The notes: generated by a model from the sequence alone, not told the origin. 64,000 nt of DNA from Stigonema ocellatum SAG 48.90 = DSM 106950 (GCA_016903675.1 JADQBA010000006.1:72738-136737); one strand, 5' to 3'; shown: positions 36,374 through 45,221, counted from the first letter of the stretch. Numbers and translations: made by a program.

Positions 36374-36691
36374 CTTCTAGTCGGCGGTATGCCGACTTCA
36401 GCTATTAGCCGTGCGTAATTTATGACAAGGCATGTGGGTTGCGTTTTGCACCAATGAAATAGCCCTGTTTTTCTAGTCATTCTCAAGAAGATTGCAAATT
36501 TGCCAGCCTTCACAGACAGGGTTTATTTGCGTTCACGAATCATGTAAGACCGCTACAATTAAGATTAGAAAATCAATATGAGGAACTTGTGAGGATAATG
36601 GAAGAAAAGTATGTATAAAAGAGCGGGTGAATGGGAGCGCGAGTTGCCTGTGTTTAGCCTGAAAACCAGAGGCACGAGCCGTGGGTGTGGC
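36374..36691. other. Gene-free stretch with hairpin cassette copy 2
   Basis: 36374-36437 repeats the cassette from 3487: GTCGGCGGTATGCCGACTTC, AGCTATTAGCC, and CATGTGGG. The second stem is degenerate here. The rest shows nothing I can name. Confidence 0.6.
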
Positions 36692-37078
36692 TCATTCCTC
36701 TATAATCTGCATATCCGCCTTAACTGGATCAAAATCTAGGGGAAAATAGGTGCTGCGATCGTAGTCTGCTTTTTCCAAGTTCGCTCCTGTGAGATCAGCG
36801 TGGCGTAGATTAGCTGAAATCAACAAGGCTCCCCTGAGATCAGCATCACTCAGATTAGCTTGACTGAGGTCAGTGTAGCTTAGGTCAGTTCCCCTGAGAT
36901 TAGCACCCCTCAGATTCGCTTCACTCAAGTCAGCATAACTAAGGTCAGCACCTCTAAGGTTAACACCTTGCAAATCGGCATTACCCAGTTCTGCTCTACT
37001 AAAGTCCCGTTTTCCCGCTGCATACTTCTCTACAAGGGTAGCCACATTAATGGGTTGTTGAGAATTTACTTCAGACAT
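36692..37078 (-). CDS. Short pentapeptide-repeat protein
   Basis: The 128-residue product has a capping N-terminus (VEKYAAGKRDFSRAELGN) and about 14 pentapeptides such as ADLSY, ANLRG, TDLSY. It ends in an acidic tail DFDPVKADMQIIEE after DRSTYFPLDFD, a common C-terminal form in cyanobacterial members. The function is unknown. Confidence 0.85.
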   Translation of the reverse strand: MSEVNSQQPINVATLVEKYAAGKRDFSRAELGNADLQGVNLRGADLSYADLSEANLRGANLRGTDLSYTDLSQANLSDADLRGALLISANLRHADLTGANLEKADYDRSTYFPLDFDPVKADMQIIEE

Positions 37079-37429
37079 ATAACTTTACCGAAGAAGAATA
37101 CACCTTGGGTATTCTGTGCGACTGGTAGATGAATCGTGGTTTATACCCCCTGATTCTAATCGTGGAGCATAACGAAAAGTTTTTCCGAGGCTTGAAACCC
37201 CACAACTCACTGGGAATGGGGTATTCTGACTCCTGGATTCTGACGAATGACTCCTTTTCATAGGTTGTCTCATCAGTACTTTGGGTTACTTCTCCACTAC
37301 TAAAATTACATCACAAAGACTACTTATTCACACAATTTCCATAAGGAATCCTAAATCTTTTCTGAAAAATTTTAAGTGTAGGTAGGGGTCGGTGCACTGC
37401 CCACCATATCTGGGTTTCCTCTTAAGGAA

Positions 37430-37645
37430 CACGAGTTGGAGGAGGGGGGGAGGGGGAGAGTTAGAGAGTTAGGGAATTGGTGTTTCTGTAATGAGTAACG
37501 GGTGGCGTCCCGCCTGTGGGGTGCTTTCAAGAAACACGAGTTGGAGGAGGGGGGGAAGGGGGGAGTGTCCGAGGGGGGGGAATTCGTGTTTCTTTCATTC
37601 GTAGCGGGTGGTGTGCCGCCGGTGGGGTGCTCTCAAGAAACTTGT
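37430..37645. repeat. Direct repeat with G-runs, inverted copy at 38998-39118
   Basis: Two units carry ACACGAGTTGGAGGAGGGGG and GTGGGGTGCTTTCAAGAAAC or a close variant. The sequence at 38998-39118 (GAGCACCCCACAGGCGGCGC and later CTTTCTTGAGAGG) is a related unit on the opposite strand, so the two flank the transposase and the secreted protein. Confidence 0.6.
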
Positions 37646-37667
37646 CTCGTAGAGAAAGCGTCTCTTC

Positions 37668-37782
37668 GATAAATAAAGGTTTGTAGTAGCTCCGTGGGTG
37701 CCCTAAATATGAGCGCCCACGGAGCTACTATGAGCCAATACATAAATTCATATAGTTCGGTTTTTCAGTGCCGATCTTCTTA
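37668..37782. repeat. Hairpin MITE family, copy 3 with a different stem
   Basis: Keeps AATAAAGGTTTGTAGTAG, the loop flank CCTAAATATGA and right end TTCATATAGTTCGG...GCCGATCTTCTTA. The stem now reads GTAGCTCCGTGGG paired with CCCACGGAGCTAC instead of the GCGCTTCAGCGC stem, so pairing is conserved although sequence is not. Confidence 0.7.
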
Positions 37783-37987
37783 CATATCCGACTGTCGGAG
37801 GAACCCGCACGTAGCGCTGATTGCCATAGGCTTGGTTCTTGGACTCAGCACCAAATGGTACTGGTAGGGGCGTATTGCAATAAGCCCAAATTTTTTACGT
37901 ATAAGACACCGTGAATAATTACTATGTTGACTATATAGCTTCGACTCAATTATTATATAAATATAAGTTGTATAGCGCAATTCCTAA

Positions 37988-38383
37988 ATGAAAAAATTTA
38001 AATATAGTAACAATATTGTTTATTCATGCAAGTACCATGTTGTGTGGACTCCTAAGTATAGGCGTAGTGTTCTTAAAGACGGCGTTGATTCAAGGCTTAA
38101 AGATTTGTTAGAACAAATAGCAAAAGAAATACATGTCGATATCATCGAGATGGAAATAATGCCTGACCATGTTCACTTACTAATCGAGGTAGACCCCCAG
38201 TTCGGTATTCATAAAGCGGTTAAGCGGTTTAAAGGTGCAACATCCAGATACCTTAGGCTTGAATTTCCACACCTAAAATCGAAACTTCCAACCCTGTGGA
38301 CTAACTCTTACTTCGTGTCCACTGTTGGGGGTACACCATTGGATATGGTAAAATTATACATCCAAAATCAGAAAGAAGTTTAA
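37988..38383 (+). mobile_element. tnpA: IS200/IS605-family Y1 transposase
   Basis: The 131-residue HUH enzyme is complete: the catalytic histidines are H61-V-H63 in PDHVHLLIEV and the Tyr is Y124 in LDMVKLYIQNQK. It opens MKKFKYSNNIVYSCKYHVVWTPKYR. No tnpB is next to it, so it is an IS200-like single-gene element, or IS605 without its tnpB. Downstream, AATAGCTTCTAGCTAT-type pairing near 38417-38432 could be a right-end hairpin, but exact ends are not defined. Confidence 0.92.
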
Positions 38384-38479
38384 CTGGGGACTCAAGACCT
38401 TGCGGCACTTACCCCATAGCTAGAAGCTATTTGCTCTGCGTGCTATGAGTTTAGGTCAAAAATTTAGATATAACTTGGA

Positions 38480-38953
38480 ATGAGGAAAAACCTAATGCGA
38501 TTACTACTAACGGGAGTGATTGTCAGTTTCGGACTGTTACCAGTGTTAGTCACTCAAGCACAACAGCAGGTATCTGATGCCCAAGTTGCTGCGATGGTAG
38601 AAGCACTACGACGGGCTGCACCGCAAACCAACTCCCCAAACGATGGACTTTACAGCGAATGGAAAGTGCAACCAGAAACTCTCAAAGGCTGGTCCAGATA
38701 TTGTCTCAAACAAGAATTAACACCGACCCAGTTTGAAAAAACCGCGATCGCACGCAAAGTGGTTTCGTGCATCACGCGCCGTGAGTTAGACAAGCAGTTG
38801 CACGCCACTAAAAATAACGAAACTGCCGCTGTGCGTACCGTCGCCTGTTGGTGGATGACTGGCAACTACACAGGCTGCAACAGTGGCTTCACATCTGACT
38901 ACGTCCAAAAAGTTGTCGGCTTTTACCAGCAGCAGCGTCGAGAACCTTCATAA
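38480..38953 (+). CDS. Secreted cysteine-containing protein of unknown function
   Basis: The 157-residue product has a signal peptide: MRKNLMRLLLTGVIVSFGLLPVLVTQAQ with likely cleavage after TQA. The mature part is mostly polar and has four cysteines (in SRYCLKQ, VVSCITRR, AVRTVACWW, and NYTGCNSGF) that could form two disulfides in the periplasm. A polar motif EWKVQPETLKGWSRYC is distinctive. I do not recognise a family. It is between the transposase and an inverted repeat and could be cargo. Confidence 0.75.
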   Translation: MRKNLMRLLLTGVIVSFGLLPVLVTQAQQQVSDAQVAAMVEALRRAAPQTNSPNDGLYSEWKVQPETLKGWSRYCLKQELTPTQFEKTAIARKVVSCITRRELDKQLHATKNNETAAVRTVACWWMTGNYTGCNSGFTSDYVQKVVGFYQQQRREPS

Positions 38954-39268
38954 ACCAAAGTTCCTGGGCTTCTCGATCAATCCTGCGCATTTTTTTAGGA
39001 GCACCCCACAGGCGGCGCACCACCCCCTATGAATGGAACAAACACCCCCATTCCCCTCTTCCCTCTTCCCCCTACACCCACTACAATACACCCCTACACC
39101 CCTATCTTTCTTGAGAGGGATTTGGTGAGCCGAAATTCATCCGATGACTGAACTTATACCTTTTCATATAGATGATTGTAAAGTTGTCATAACTTTAGCT
39201 TTTCAGTCGATAAATGAACTATTTGAAAATTTATGTCAATTTTGTGAGCATTGGACTAAGCTGCCAAT

Positions 39269-39302
39269 ACAAAAATAACCCCTGTGTAGGGGTTATTTTT
39301 GT
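39269..39302. terminator. Symmetric hairpin with T-tract (possibly bidirectional)
   Basis: AAAAATAACCCC pairs with GGGGTTATTTTT around TGTGTA, giving A-rich and T-rich ends on either strand. It would terminate transcripts arriving from both sides. Confidence 0.7.
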
Positions 39303-39383
39303 ACTAAATTTATTACGTAAGATTTCTAATTCCCTAATGGCACGTTGGTCACTATAGTTACTTAGGAAACGTTTAAGCAACTA

Positions 39384-39412
39384 AGCCCCAGCACAAACTG
39401 GGGCATTTTTTA
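39384..39412 (+). terminator. Rho-independent terminator without an upstream gene
   Basis: GCCCCAG pairs with CTGGGGC around CACAAA, followed by ATTTTTTATT. No coding gene is immediately upstream on this strand; see the sRNA suggestion in the findings. Confidence 0.75.
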
Positions 39413-39466
39413 TTGGAAGACGTTATTCTACTATTAACTTATAGTTTTTGTCTAGCATGTTCCCAC

Positions 39467-39498
<32 letters not shown>

Positions 39499-39506
39499 CA
39501 TATAGG

Positions 39507-40033
39507 CTAACGGTTCTTGGGTAGTGTCAAGGTAAAGGTTGTCTGACTAGCTGGTGCCTGATCGAGTGTGAGATCGCCGCCGTGTGCGCGGGCAATTTCT
39601 CGCGACAGGCTCAGTCCGAGTCCCACCCCTTCAATCTGGTGGGTGTGATCAGGATCTCCCCGATGGAACCGCGCAAAAATCAACTCCCGCTCTCCTGCTG
39701 GAATATCGTTGGATCGATTACTGATAGTCACAGCTACAGTATCTCCCTGATAACGTGCATGAATCCGTATCCAACCGTTGGGCAAGTTGTATTTGATTGC
39801 GTTATTGATCAAGTTGTGCAACACCTGGATGAGCAAATCCTGATCTGCCTGGATGGTTGATGACAGGTCACTTCATGGGTGATGCGGTCAAGTTTGATTA
39901 GTCCAACGCAGAATATGTTCTGGCGATCGCCAGAAACCCGGCGCACCACCGCATGAATCCGAGCAACTAATTCTTCCACAAAAAACGGGCAATCTTGGCT
40001 TCGTCTTCTACGTAATAGACATGCATACAACAT
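39507..40033 (-). pseudogene. Collapsed two-component pair (response regulator joined to kinase tail)
   Basis: On the minus strand the right part (about 40020-39865) encodes the end of an OmpR-type receiver and the start of a winged helix: FFVEELVARIHAVVRRVSGDRQNIF, then KLDRITHEVTCH. It then runs straight into kinase sequence in another frame: LIQVLHNLINNAIKYNLPNGWIRI, GVGLGLSLSREIARAHGG, ending in LTLPKNR at 39507. The regulator's DNA-binding domain and the kinase's sensor and HisKA parts are missing. A single deletion fusing two adjacent genes explains this best. The kinase tail is an HATPase_c domain of about 109 residues, not functional alone. Confidence 0.75.
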
Positions 40034-40267
40034 TACTCAATAGTGTATTTACTGAGGTATAGCATAGATGAGGAAGAGTAAGATTTATTATCTGAGCCGC
40101 GCAACCCCCAATGTCACAATCCGGTTTTTCATATTTTCACACCAAGGAAGGCTGCATTTTATACAATAAAGGAGATATTGGGTGGGTGCGAATGCCTGCG
40201 TGCCCCCGCTCCGCGTCGTGGACAGAGATCAACTTCAACTCATTCTCAAATCAACAAAGAGAAACGG

Positions 40268-40576
40268 ATGTCAGCATTTCAATCCCTAACTGTTACCAAA
40301 GATGGCTTTGCTTTTGACGCTACCACAGGTGAAAGCTTTACTTTAAACCGTTGTGGTCAGCTAGTTTTACAACGACTTAGACACGGCGAAAACCGGCAAC
40401 AAATTGTCAAATTCTTATGCGATCGCTTTGAGATTGCTCACACTACAGCAGAACGCGATGTTGCCGACTTTTACCAGCAACTCAACACATTGGGACTAAT
40501 ATCAAATCCGTCTGATTACCCACAATTAAGAGAGAACCCCGAACCGCCCTCGGCACCCCTAATAGCTTGCGCTTAG
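40268..40576 (+). CDS. PqqD-family protein (peptide-chaperone-like)
   Basis: The 102-residue product starts at 40268 (MSAFQSLTVTKDGFAFD) after AAAGAG. A PqqD-like winged helix covers about residues 5-82: FDATTGESFTLNRCGQLVLQRL, the E-S-F-x-LN-x-G phrase typical of PqqD and its HPr-rel-A relatives. In known cases PqqD binds a peptide and presents it to a radical SAM or other enzyme. The last 20 residues are proline-rich (PEPPSAP) and probably flexible. It is 65 bases upstream of the ATP-grasp gene, which opens the four-gene operon. No obvious peptide precursor is adjacent. Confidence 0.72.
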   Translation: MSAFQSLTVTKDGFAFDATTGESFTLNRCGQLVLQRLRHGENRQQIVKFLCDRFEIAHTTAERDVADFYQQLNTLGLISNPSDYPQLRENPEPPSAPLIACA

Positions 40577-40641
40577 GGGTTAGGGGTGGGGTCTTTTTAT
40601 CATGAGCAATTAACCGGACTTGATATAACAGAGGATAATTA

Positions 40642-41682
40642 ATGAAACCTTTGACAATCGCCATTACAGGCATCAATGCAGTCGATAATCCAGGTCCCGG
40701 TACAGGCATTGCCCGCAGCCTACGGGAAGACAACCAATTGCCATGCCAAATCATTGGACTTGCCTACAATGCAATGGAGCCTGGGTTGTATATGGATTGG
40801 CTGTTTGATCGTCGCTACCTCATGCCTTATCCCTCTTCGGAGCCGGAGGTGCTGATTGAGCGGTTGCACCAGATCCAGCAGCAGGTTGGACTCGATTGCG
40901 TCATTCCCAATTTCGATATGGAATTGCCGCTTTACATCAAGTGTGCCGAGGAATTGGAATCCTTAGGCATCCGAACCTATCTGCCTACAAAAAAGCAGTT
41001 TGCCTTACGCAATAAGGCAAAGTTGAGCGAAGTAGCTACGGCATTTGGTGTCCGCACACCAGAGACAGTCACGGTGACATCAATCCGGGAATTACAGGAT
41101 GCCACAACGAAACTGGGGTTTCCCTTGATGATCAAAGGACCATATCACAAAGCTTACTGGGTATCCACCGCAGGAGTTGCATTGCAACGCTTTCATCAGT
41201 TGAGTGCAGAGTGCGGCTATCCAATCATCGTACAGCGGATTGTCACCGGCATCGAGCTGAACTTGGTAGGCATCGGTGATGGGGAAGGGGGTCATCTCGG
41301 ACTGGTGGCGATCAAGAAGATGTTGGTGACAGAACTGGGCAAAATCTGGAGTGGTGTTACCATTCACAATCCTGGTTTACAACAAGCAGCGGAAGCATTT
41401 CTGCGGCATACCCACTGGAAGGGACCTTTTGAGTTGGAATTGATTGCCGATGCTGACGGCACTATGTATCTCATCGAGATCAATCCCCGCTTCCCAGCGT
41501 GGACCTACTTTGCTACTGGAGTAGGCATCAATCTTCCCACACGCCTGGTACGGGCAGCGCTCGGATTACCCTTACCCCCTCTGCCCACCTATGAAGCAGG
41601 CAAATTGTTCATGCGCTACACCTACGAGATGGTGACTGACGCAACCCCTTTACAAGCTCTGGTGACTTTAGGAGAACGATGA
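40642..41682 (+). CDS. ATP-grasp ligase of unknown substrate
   Basis: The 346-residue protein has a Rossmann-like N-terminus (MKPLTIAITGINAVDNPGPGTGIARSL) and an ATP-grasp fold from about residue 120. Here RNKAKLSEVATAFGVRTPETVTV and GFPLMIKGPYHKAYW supply the ATP lysines, and ELELIADADGTMYLIEINPRFPAWTYF the metal-binding Glu and Asn. It is closest in pattern to carbamoyl-phosphate synthase and D-Ala-D-Ala-like ligases, which form acyl-phosphate intermediates and amide bonds. The substrate is unknown. Its stop overlaps the next start by 4 bases, so it is coupled to the PLP decarboxylase. Confidence 0.8.
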   Translation: MKPLTIAITGINAVDNPGPGTGIARSLREDNQLPCQIIGLAYNAMEPGLYMDWLFDRRYLMPYPSSEPEVLIERLHQIQQQVGLDCVIPNFDMELPLYIKCAEELESLGIRTYLPTKKQFALRNKAKLSEVATAFGVRTPETVTVTSIRELQDATTKLGFPLMIKGPYHKAYWVSTAGVALQRFHQLSAECGYPIIVQRIVTGIELNLVGIGDGEGGHLGLVAIKKMLVTELGKIWSGVTIHNPGLQQAAEAFLRHTHWKGPFELELIADADGTMYLIEINPRFPAWTYFATGVGINLPTRLVRAALGLPLPPLPTYEAGKLFMRYTYEMVTDATPLQALVTLGER

Positions 41683-43028
41683 CAACCCAGTACGAAAAAC
41701 CCGTCATTCAAAAACTACGCAGCGGATTGATGAATAAGTTTGCGGGAGGCACCCCAATGCACCGCAAGGTCAAAACGGACATCGCAGGTGTTGCCATTGA
41801 TGATTTAGTTTCCCAATTCGGCTCACCGCTGTTTGTCTACTCAGAACAGACACTACGTCGTAAGTTTCGCGCCATCCGCAATGCATTTGCTACCCGTTAC
41901 TCGGATGTGACTTTTGGCTGGTCCTACAAAACCAACTATTTGAAAGCAATTTGTGCCATTTTGCACCAAGAAGGGGCGATGGCTGAATTGGTTTCAAAAA
42001 TGGAATACGATAAAGCAAAAGCACTCTCGGTTCCAGGAAACCAAATCATTCTTAACGGACCCTACAAACCCATGGCCACTTTGGAAACTGCCGTGGGCGA
42101 TGGAGTGACAATCAATATCGATCACCATGATGAAATTGAGGATTTAGAGGCGATCGCCACCCGTCTTGGTCAGACCATTCCAGTAGGCATCAGACTCAAC
42201 CTGGATGCAGGAATTCAACCCTGCTGGTCACGCTTTGGCTTCAATCTAGAATCGGGTCAGGCAATGGACGCTATCCGACGGATTGCCAGTAGTGGCAAAT
42301 TGCGGGTGAAAGGGCTACACAGCCATATTGGGACATTCATCATGGAACCTGCTGCCTATAGCCGCCAAGTCGAGAAAATGGTAACATTTGGCTATGAGAT
42401 CGAGCAAGCGTGCGGTTGGCGGATGGACTACATCGACATTGGCGGTGGCTTCCCGTCCCGTAGCCGTTTGAAAGGTTCATACCATGCAGCAGATGTGATG
42501 CTACCATCCATTGATGAATATGCAGACGCGATTTGTGATGCTTTGTGGGCGACACTAAAACCGGGACATACACCAAAACTGATTATCGAATCTGGGCGGG
42601 CGGTAATTGATGAAGCCGGGACACTCATCACCAGTGTGTGCGGCACCAAGCGTTTACCCGACGGTACCCGTGCCTATGTGATGGATGCTGGTGTCAATCT
42701 GCTGTTCACCAGTTTTTGGTATCGCTTTGATATTGCCCTAGATCGCCCAATTTCTGGTCCCTGCGAACCCTCGGTGATTTACGGACCTCTGTGTATGAAT
42801 ATCGATGCCGTTGATGAGGGGATTTCTCTACCCTCCCTGTCACGCGGTACCCGACTAGTCATCTCCACCGTTGGTGCTTACAACAATACACAATGGTTGC
42901 AGTTCATTGAATATCGTCCCAATGTAGTGTTGGTAGCCGAAACAGGCGATGTCGAACTGATTCGAGAAGCCGAAGATCTCAGCGACTTAGAACGCCGCGA
43001 ACATCTGCCTGAGAGACTCAAAGTATAG
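41679..43028 (+). CDS. PLP-dependent decarboxylase, DapDC/LysA-like (fold type III)
   Basis: The 449-residue enzyme has the alanine-racemase-type barrel with the PLP lysine in FGWSYKTNYLKAIC. Other signatures are GLHSHIGTF, YIDIGGGFPS, LIIESGRAVI, and YGPLCMNIDAVDEG with the catalytic Cys region. Diaminopimelate decarboxylase is usually about 420 residues with EPGR at the third motif. Here it is ESGR, and the N-terminal 35 residues are extended, so the substrate is probably not diaminopimelate. The start overlaps the ATP-grasp stop (ATGA). Amino acid decarboxylation to an amine for attachment by the ATP-grasp enzyme is an inference. Confidence 0.85.
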   Translation: MTTQYEKPVIQKLRSGLMNKFAGGTPMHRKVKTDIAGVAIDDLVSQFGSPLFVYSEQTLRRKFRAIRNAFATRYSDVTFGWSYKTNYLKAICAILHQEGAMAELVSKMEYDKAKALSVPGNQIILNGPYKPMATLETAVGDGVTINIDHHDEIEDLEAIATRLGQTIPVGIRLNLDAGIQPCWSRFGFNLESGQAMDAIRRIASSGKLRVKGLHSHIGTFIMEPAAYSRQVEKMVTFGYEIEQACGWRMDYIDIGGGFPSRSRLKGSYHAADVMLPSIDEYADAICDALWATLKPGHTPKLIIESGRAVIDEAGTLITSVCGTKRLPDGTRAYVMDAGVNLLFTSFWYRFDIALDRPISGPCEPSVIYGPLCMNIDAVDEGISLPSLSRGTRLVISTVGAYNNTQWLQFIEYRPNVVLVAETGDVELIREAEDLSDLERREHLPERLKV

Positions 43029-43143
43029 GGGTGTAGGGGTGTAGGGGTGTAAGGGTGTAGGGGAAATAGAGCCTTTGAACAGAGCACTTATTGAATAATT
43101 ACTTACCCTTACACCCCCACACCCTTACACCCCTATACCCCTA
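43024..43143. repeat. Inverted (AGGGGTGT)n / (ACACCCCT)n pair
   Basis: Four units of GTAGGGGT at 43027-43065 face their complement at 43106-43143 (TTACACCCCTATACCCC). The pair can form a hairpin of about 35 bp around 40 bases of loop between the decarboxylase and the transporter gene. Confidence 0.75.
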
Positions 43144-43172
43144 ATGAGAAGCAAACCACGGGAGAGTAGCTG

Positions 43173-45221
43173 ATGATGAACCTCGTACGAGCGGTGTGCG
43201 CTGCTACTGCCGAGATCCTATTTTTGCGCGGAGTCAGAACAGGGGCGTTACTGCTTGGTGCGATGCTGCTGCAACCATCAGTGCTGGTGATGGGGTTGAT
43301 GGGGGTGCTTGCGGCAGTCGCCTTTGCCAGAGTAGCCCAACTCGGACAGACCTATCTAGAACGAGGACCATTCCTGTTCAACCCGCTTCTGGCGGGGTTG
43401 AGTGTCGGTTATCTGTTCCAACCCAGTGCGGCAGCGCTGTTTCTAGCAGCCACAGCGGGAGTGCTGGCGTTTGTGTTGACTTACACTGCGTCACATATTC
43501 TCTACACTTATCTCCTGCTGCCGATTTTGAGTTTGCCCTTCATTGCCGTAAGCTGGATCGTGCATCTGGCAGCGTTTCACTATGCTGGCTTGCAACACGC
43601 CATTGTCCCTGCATATGCCTATTCCATTGGTATGCCAGTTTACATCGAAGGGCTGTTACGCACCCTGGGACTGATTTTTTTCCTGCCTAATATTTGGGTC
43701 GGCATGGTGGTTGCCCTATTGCTGCTGTGGAACTCCCGTATTCAATTTCTGCTGGCAGTGTCTAGCTATGCCTTGGGCACAACCATTCGTGGCATCCTCA
43801 CTGGGACATTTGCCTATGTCTATTTCGATCCTGCGGCGCTGAATTTTATTTTGGTAGCACTTGCCATCGGTGGGTTTTATTTGTTGCCATCGCCCCGCAG
43901 CTATGCCTTGGCATATCTTGGCGTTACTCTAGCAGCCTTAGTGAGTGAAGCCGTTAGCGTCTTCTGGGGGGCAGTGGGGTTGCCAGTACATGCATTGCCT
44001 TACAACCTAGTGACGTTGTCGTTGTTGTATCTGCTGGGACTTATGGGTCATCAGTTGCTGGCGAAATATCCTCAATCGTCGCCTGAGAAGACTCTGGATT
44101 ACGAATTAACCGCACGGAGACGATATCAGGGCAGTGGTCGCACCCTATCCTTACCTTTTGTCGGACGTTGGATGGTCTGGCAGGCCTTTGACGGAGAATG
44201 GACCCATCAGGGTATCTGGCGCTATGCCTATGATTTTCTCATCCAAGATGATCAAGGTCAAACCTATTGCGGTAGTGGCTTGCAACTGACAGACTACTAC
44301 GCCTTTCAAAAACCTGTGCTGTCTCCTGTGCGGGGTTGGGTGGTGAAGGTTGTGCGCGATTTACCAGATCGTGCCATTGGCAGTGTAGACTCGGACAATA
44401 ACTGGGGTAATTGTGTGGTTTTGTACGATGAAAGAGGTTTTTACGTCGAAATCTCTCATTTTGCCCATAAGAGTATTGTTGTGAACTCAGGCGATCGCAT
44501 CGAACGAGGAGCCTTAATCGGACGTTGCGGCAACTCGGGCTACTCTCCTCAACCCCACATTCATATCCAAGTACAACTCACCCCAGAACTTAGTGCAGCT
44601 ACCGCGACCTTCAGTTTTGCCAACCTGATGGTAGATGGCGAATTTTGTGCTGAGAGTACGCCTGGGGAAAAAGCCATGCTGGAGCCAATTTCCCCAGATC
44701 GTGCCCTCGCTAAAGCACTCACCTTCCCCCTAGATTCCCAACTACACTTTAGCCTCACTCGAAAAGGGCGAGCCTGCGGTCATCTCATCGTCACCGTCCG
44801 AATGGCAGTTGATGGCTCGTTTTACTTGGACTCCGGTAACGCCAAATTATTTTTTACCAGAGATGAAGACAAGTTTATGTTTCATCGATTAGATGGGGAC
44901 GATCCAAGGTTAGCGTTGTTATTTCTTGCTATGCCCAAACTACCCCTCATCCATCAAACTGGACAGCAATGGTTCGATTACCTGCCAATCAGTATAGTTG
45001 TCACCGGACTGCGCCGGATCATCTACCAGTTTTGCAGTTCCTTTTATCCCCATCTGGCATCAGCACGGTATGTGGGGCAATGGCAATCCAATGGTACGCT
45101 TGTTGGCGCGGTAGCTATTCCAAGAGTCGCGGACAAGATTCCCATATCTGCAACCTTTGATAACGACAACCAATTGGTGAGGGTCAGTGTGGGCGATCAA
45201 GCCTTAGTACGCGAAGGATAA
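43173..45221 (+). CDS. Urea-transporter-like membrane protein fused to an M23 peptidase domain
   Basis: Residues about 1-305 form a urea-transporter (UT) domain of roughly 10 helices. It shows FNPLLAGLSVGYLF and LYTYLLLPILSLPFIAVSWI and their repeated counterparts. After a soluble linker (RRRYQGSGRTLSLPFVG), residues about 330-500 form a LytM/M23 metallopeptidase-like domain: THQGIWRYAYDF (His-Asp ligand region), SHFAHKSI, and PHIHIQVQL (HxH). The remaining 180 residues are a conserved-looking extension without a known name. It is the last gene of the operon, 145 bases from the decarboxylase. The arrangement suggests transport of a small product coupled with a peptidoglycan-like periplasmic or cytosolic hydrolase. 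Which side the M23 domain faces is not known. Confidence 0.82.
   Translation: MMNLVRAVCAATAEILFLRGVRTGALLLGAMLLQPSVLVMGLMGVLAAVAFARVAQLGQTYLERGPFLFNPLLAGLSVGYLFQPSAAALFLAATAGVLAFVLTYTASHILYTYLLLPILSLPFIAVSWIVHLAAFHYAGLQHAIVPAYAYSIGMPVYIEGLLRTLGLIFFLPNIWVGMVVALLLLWNSRIQFLLAVSSYALGTTIRGILTGTFAYVYFDPAALNFILVALAIGGFYLLPSPRSYALAYLGVTLAALVSEAVSVFWGAVGLPVHALPYNLVTLSLLYLLGLMGHQLLAKYPQSSPEKTLDYELTARRRYQGSGRTLSLPFVGRWMVWQAFDGEWTHQGIWRYAYDFLIQDDQGQTYCGSGLQLTDYYAFQKPVLSPVRGWVVKVVRDLPDRAIGSVDSDNNWGNCVVLYDERGFYVEISHFAHKSIVVNSGDRIERGALIGRCGNSGYSPQPHIHIQVQLTPELSAATATFSFANLMVDGEFCAESTPGEKAMLEPISPDRALAKALTFPLDSQLHFSLTRKGRACGHLIVTVRMAVDGSFYLDSGNAKLFFTRDEDKFMFHRLDGDDPRLALLFLAMPKLPLIHQTGQQWFDYLPISIVVTGLRRIIYQFCSSFYPHLASARYVGQWQSNGTLVGAVAIPRVADKIPISATFDNDNQLVRVSVGDQALVREG

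Larger units (their letters stand above)
37079..37987. other. Repeat-rich region upstream of the IS200 transposase
   Basis: No gene is supported. It contains the partial family-2 MITE (37343-37420), then a direct repeat (two copies, starting near 37430 and 37535) built on ACACGAGTTGGAGGAGGGGG and GGTGGGGTGCTYTCAAGAAAC, and the third hairpin MITE (37668-37782). The stretch from 37790 to 37987 precedes tnpA and should hold its left end. Confidence 0.6.

Noticed and set aside
37780..37980. 66-codon frame on the minus strand before tnpA
   Set aside because: No ribosome site, low-complexity Ile/Tyr start, and it lies in the likely IS left end.
43024..43143. CRISPR-like array near the decarboxylase
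   Set aside because: The repeats are 8-base tandem units without unique spacers.
43196..43690. 164-codon frame overlapping the urea-transporter gene
   Set aside because: Out-of-frame shadow of the membrane domain, with no ribosome site and no motif.
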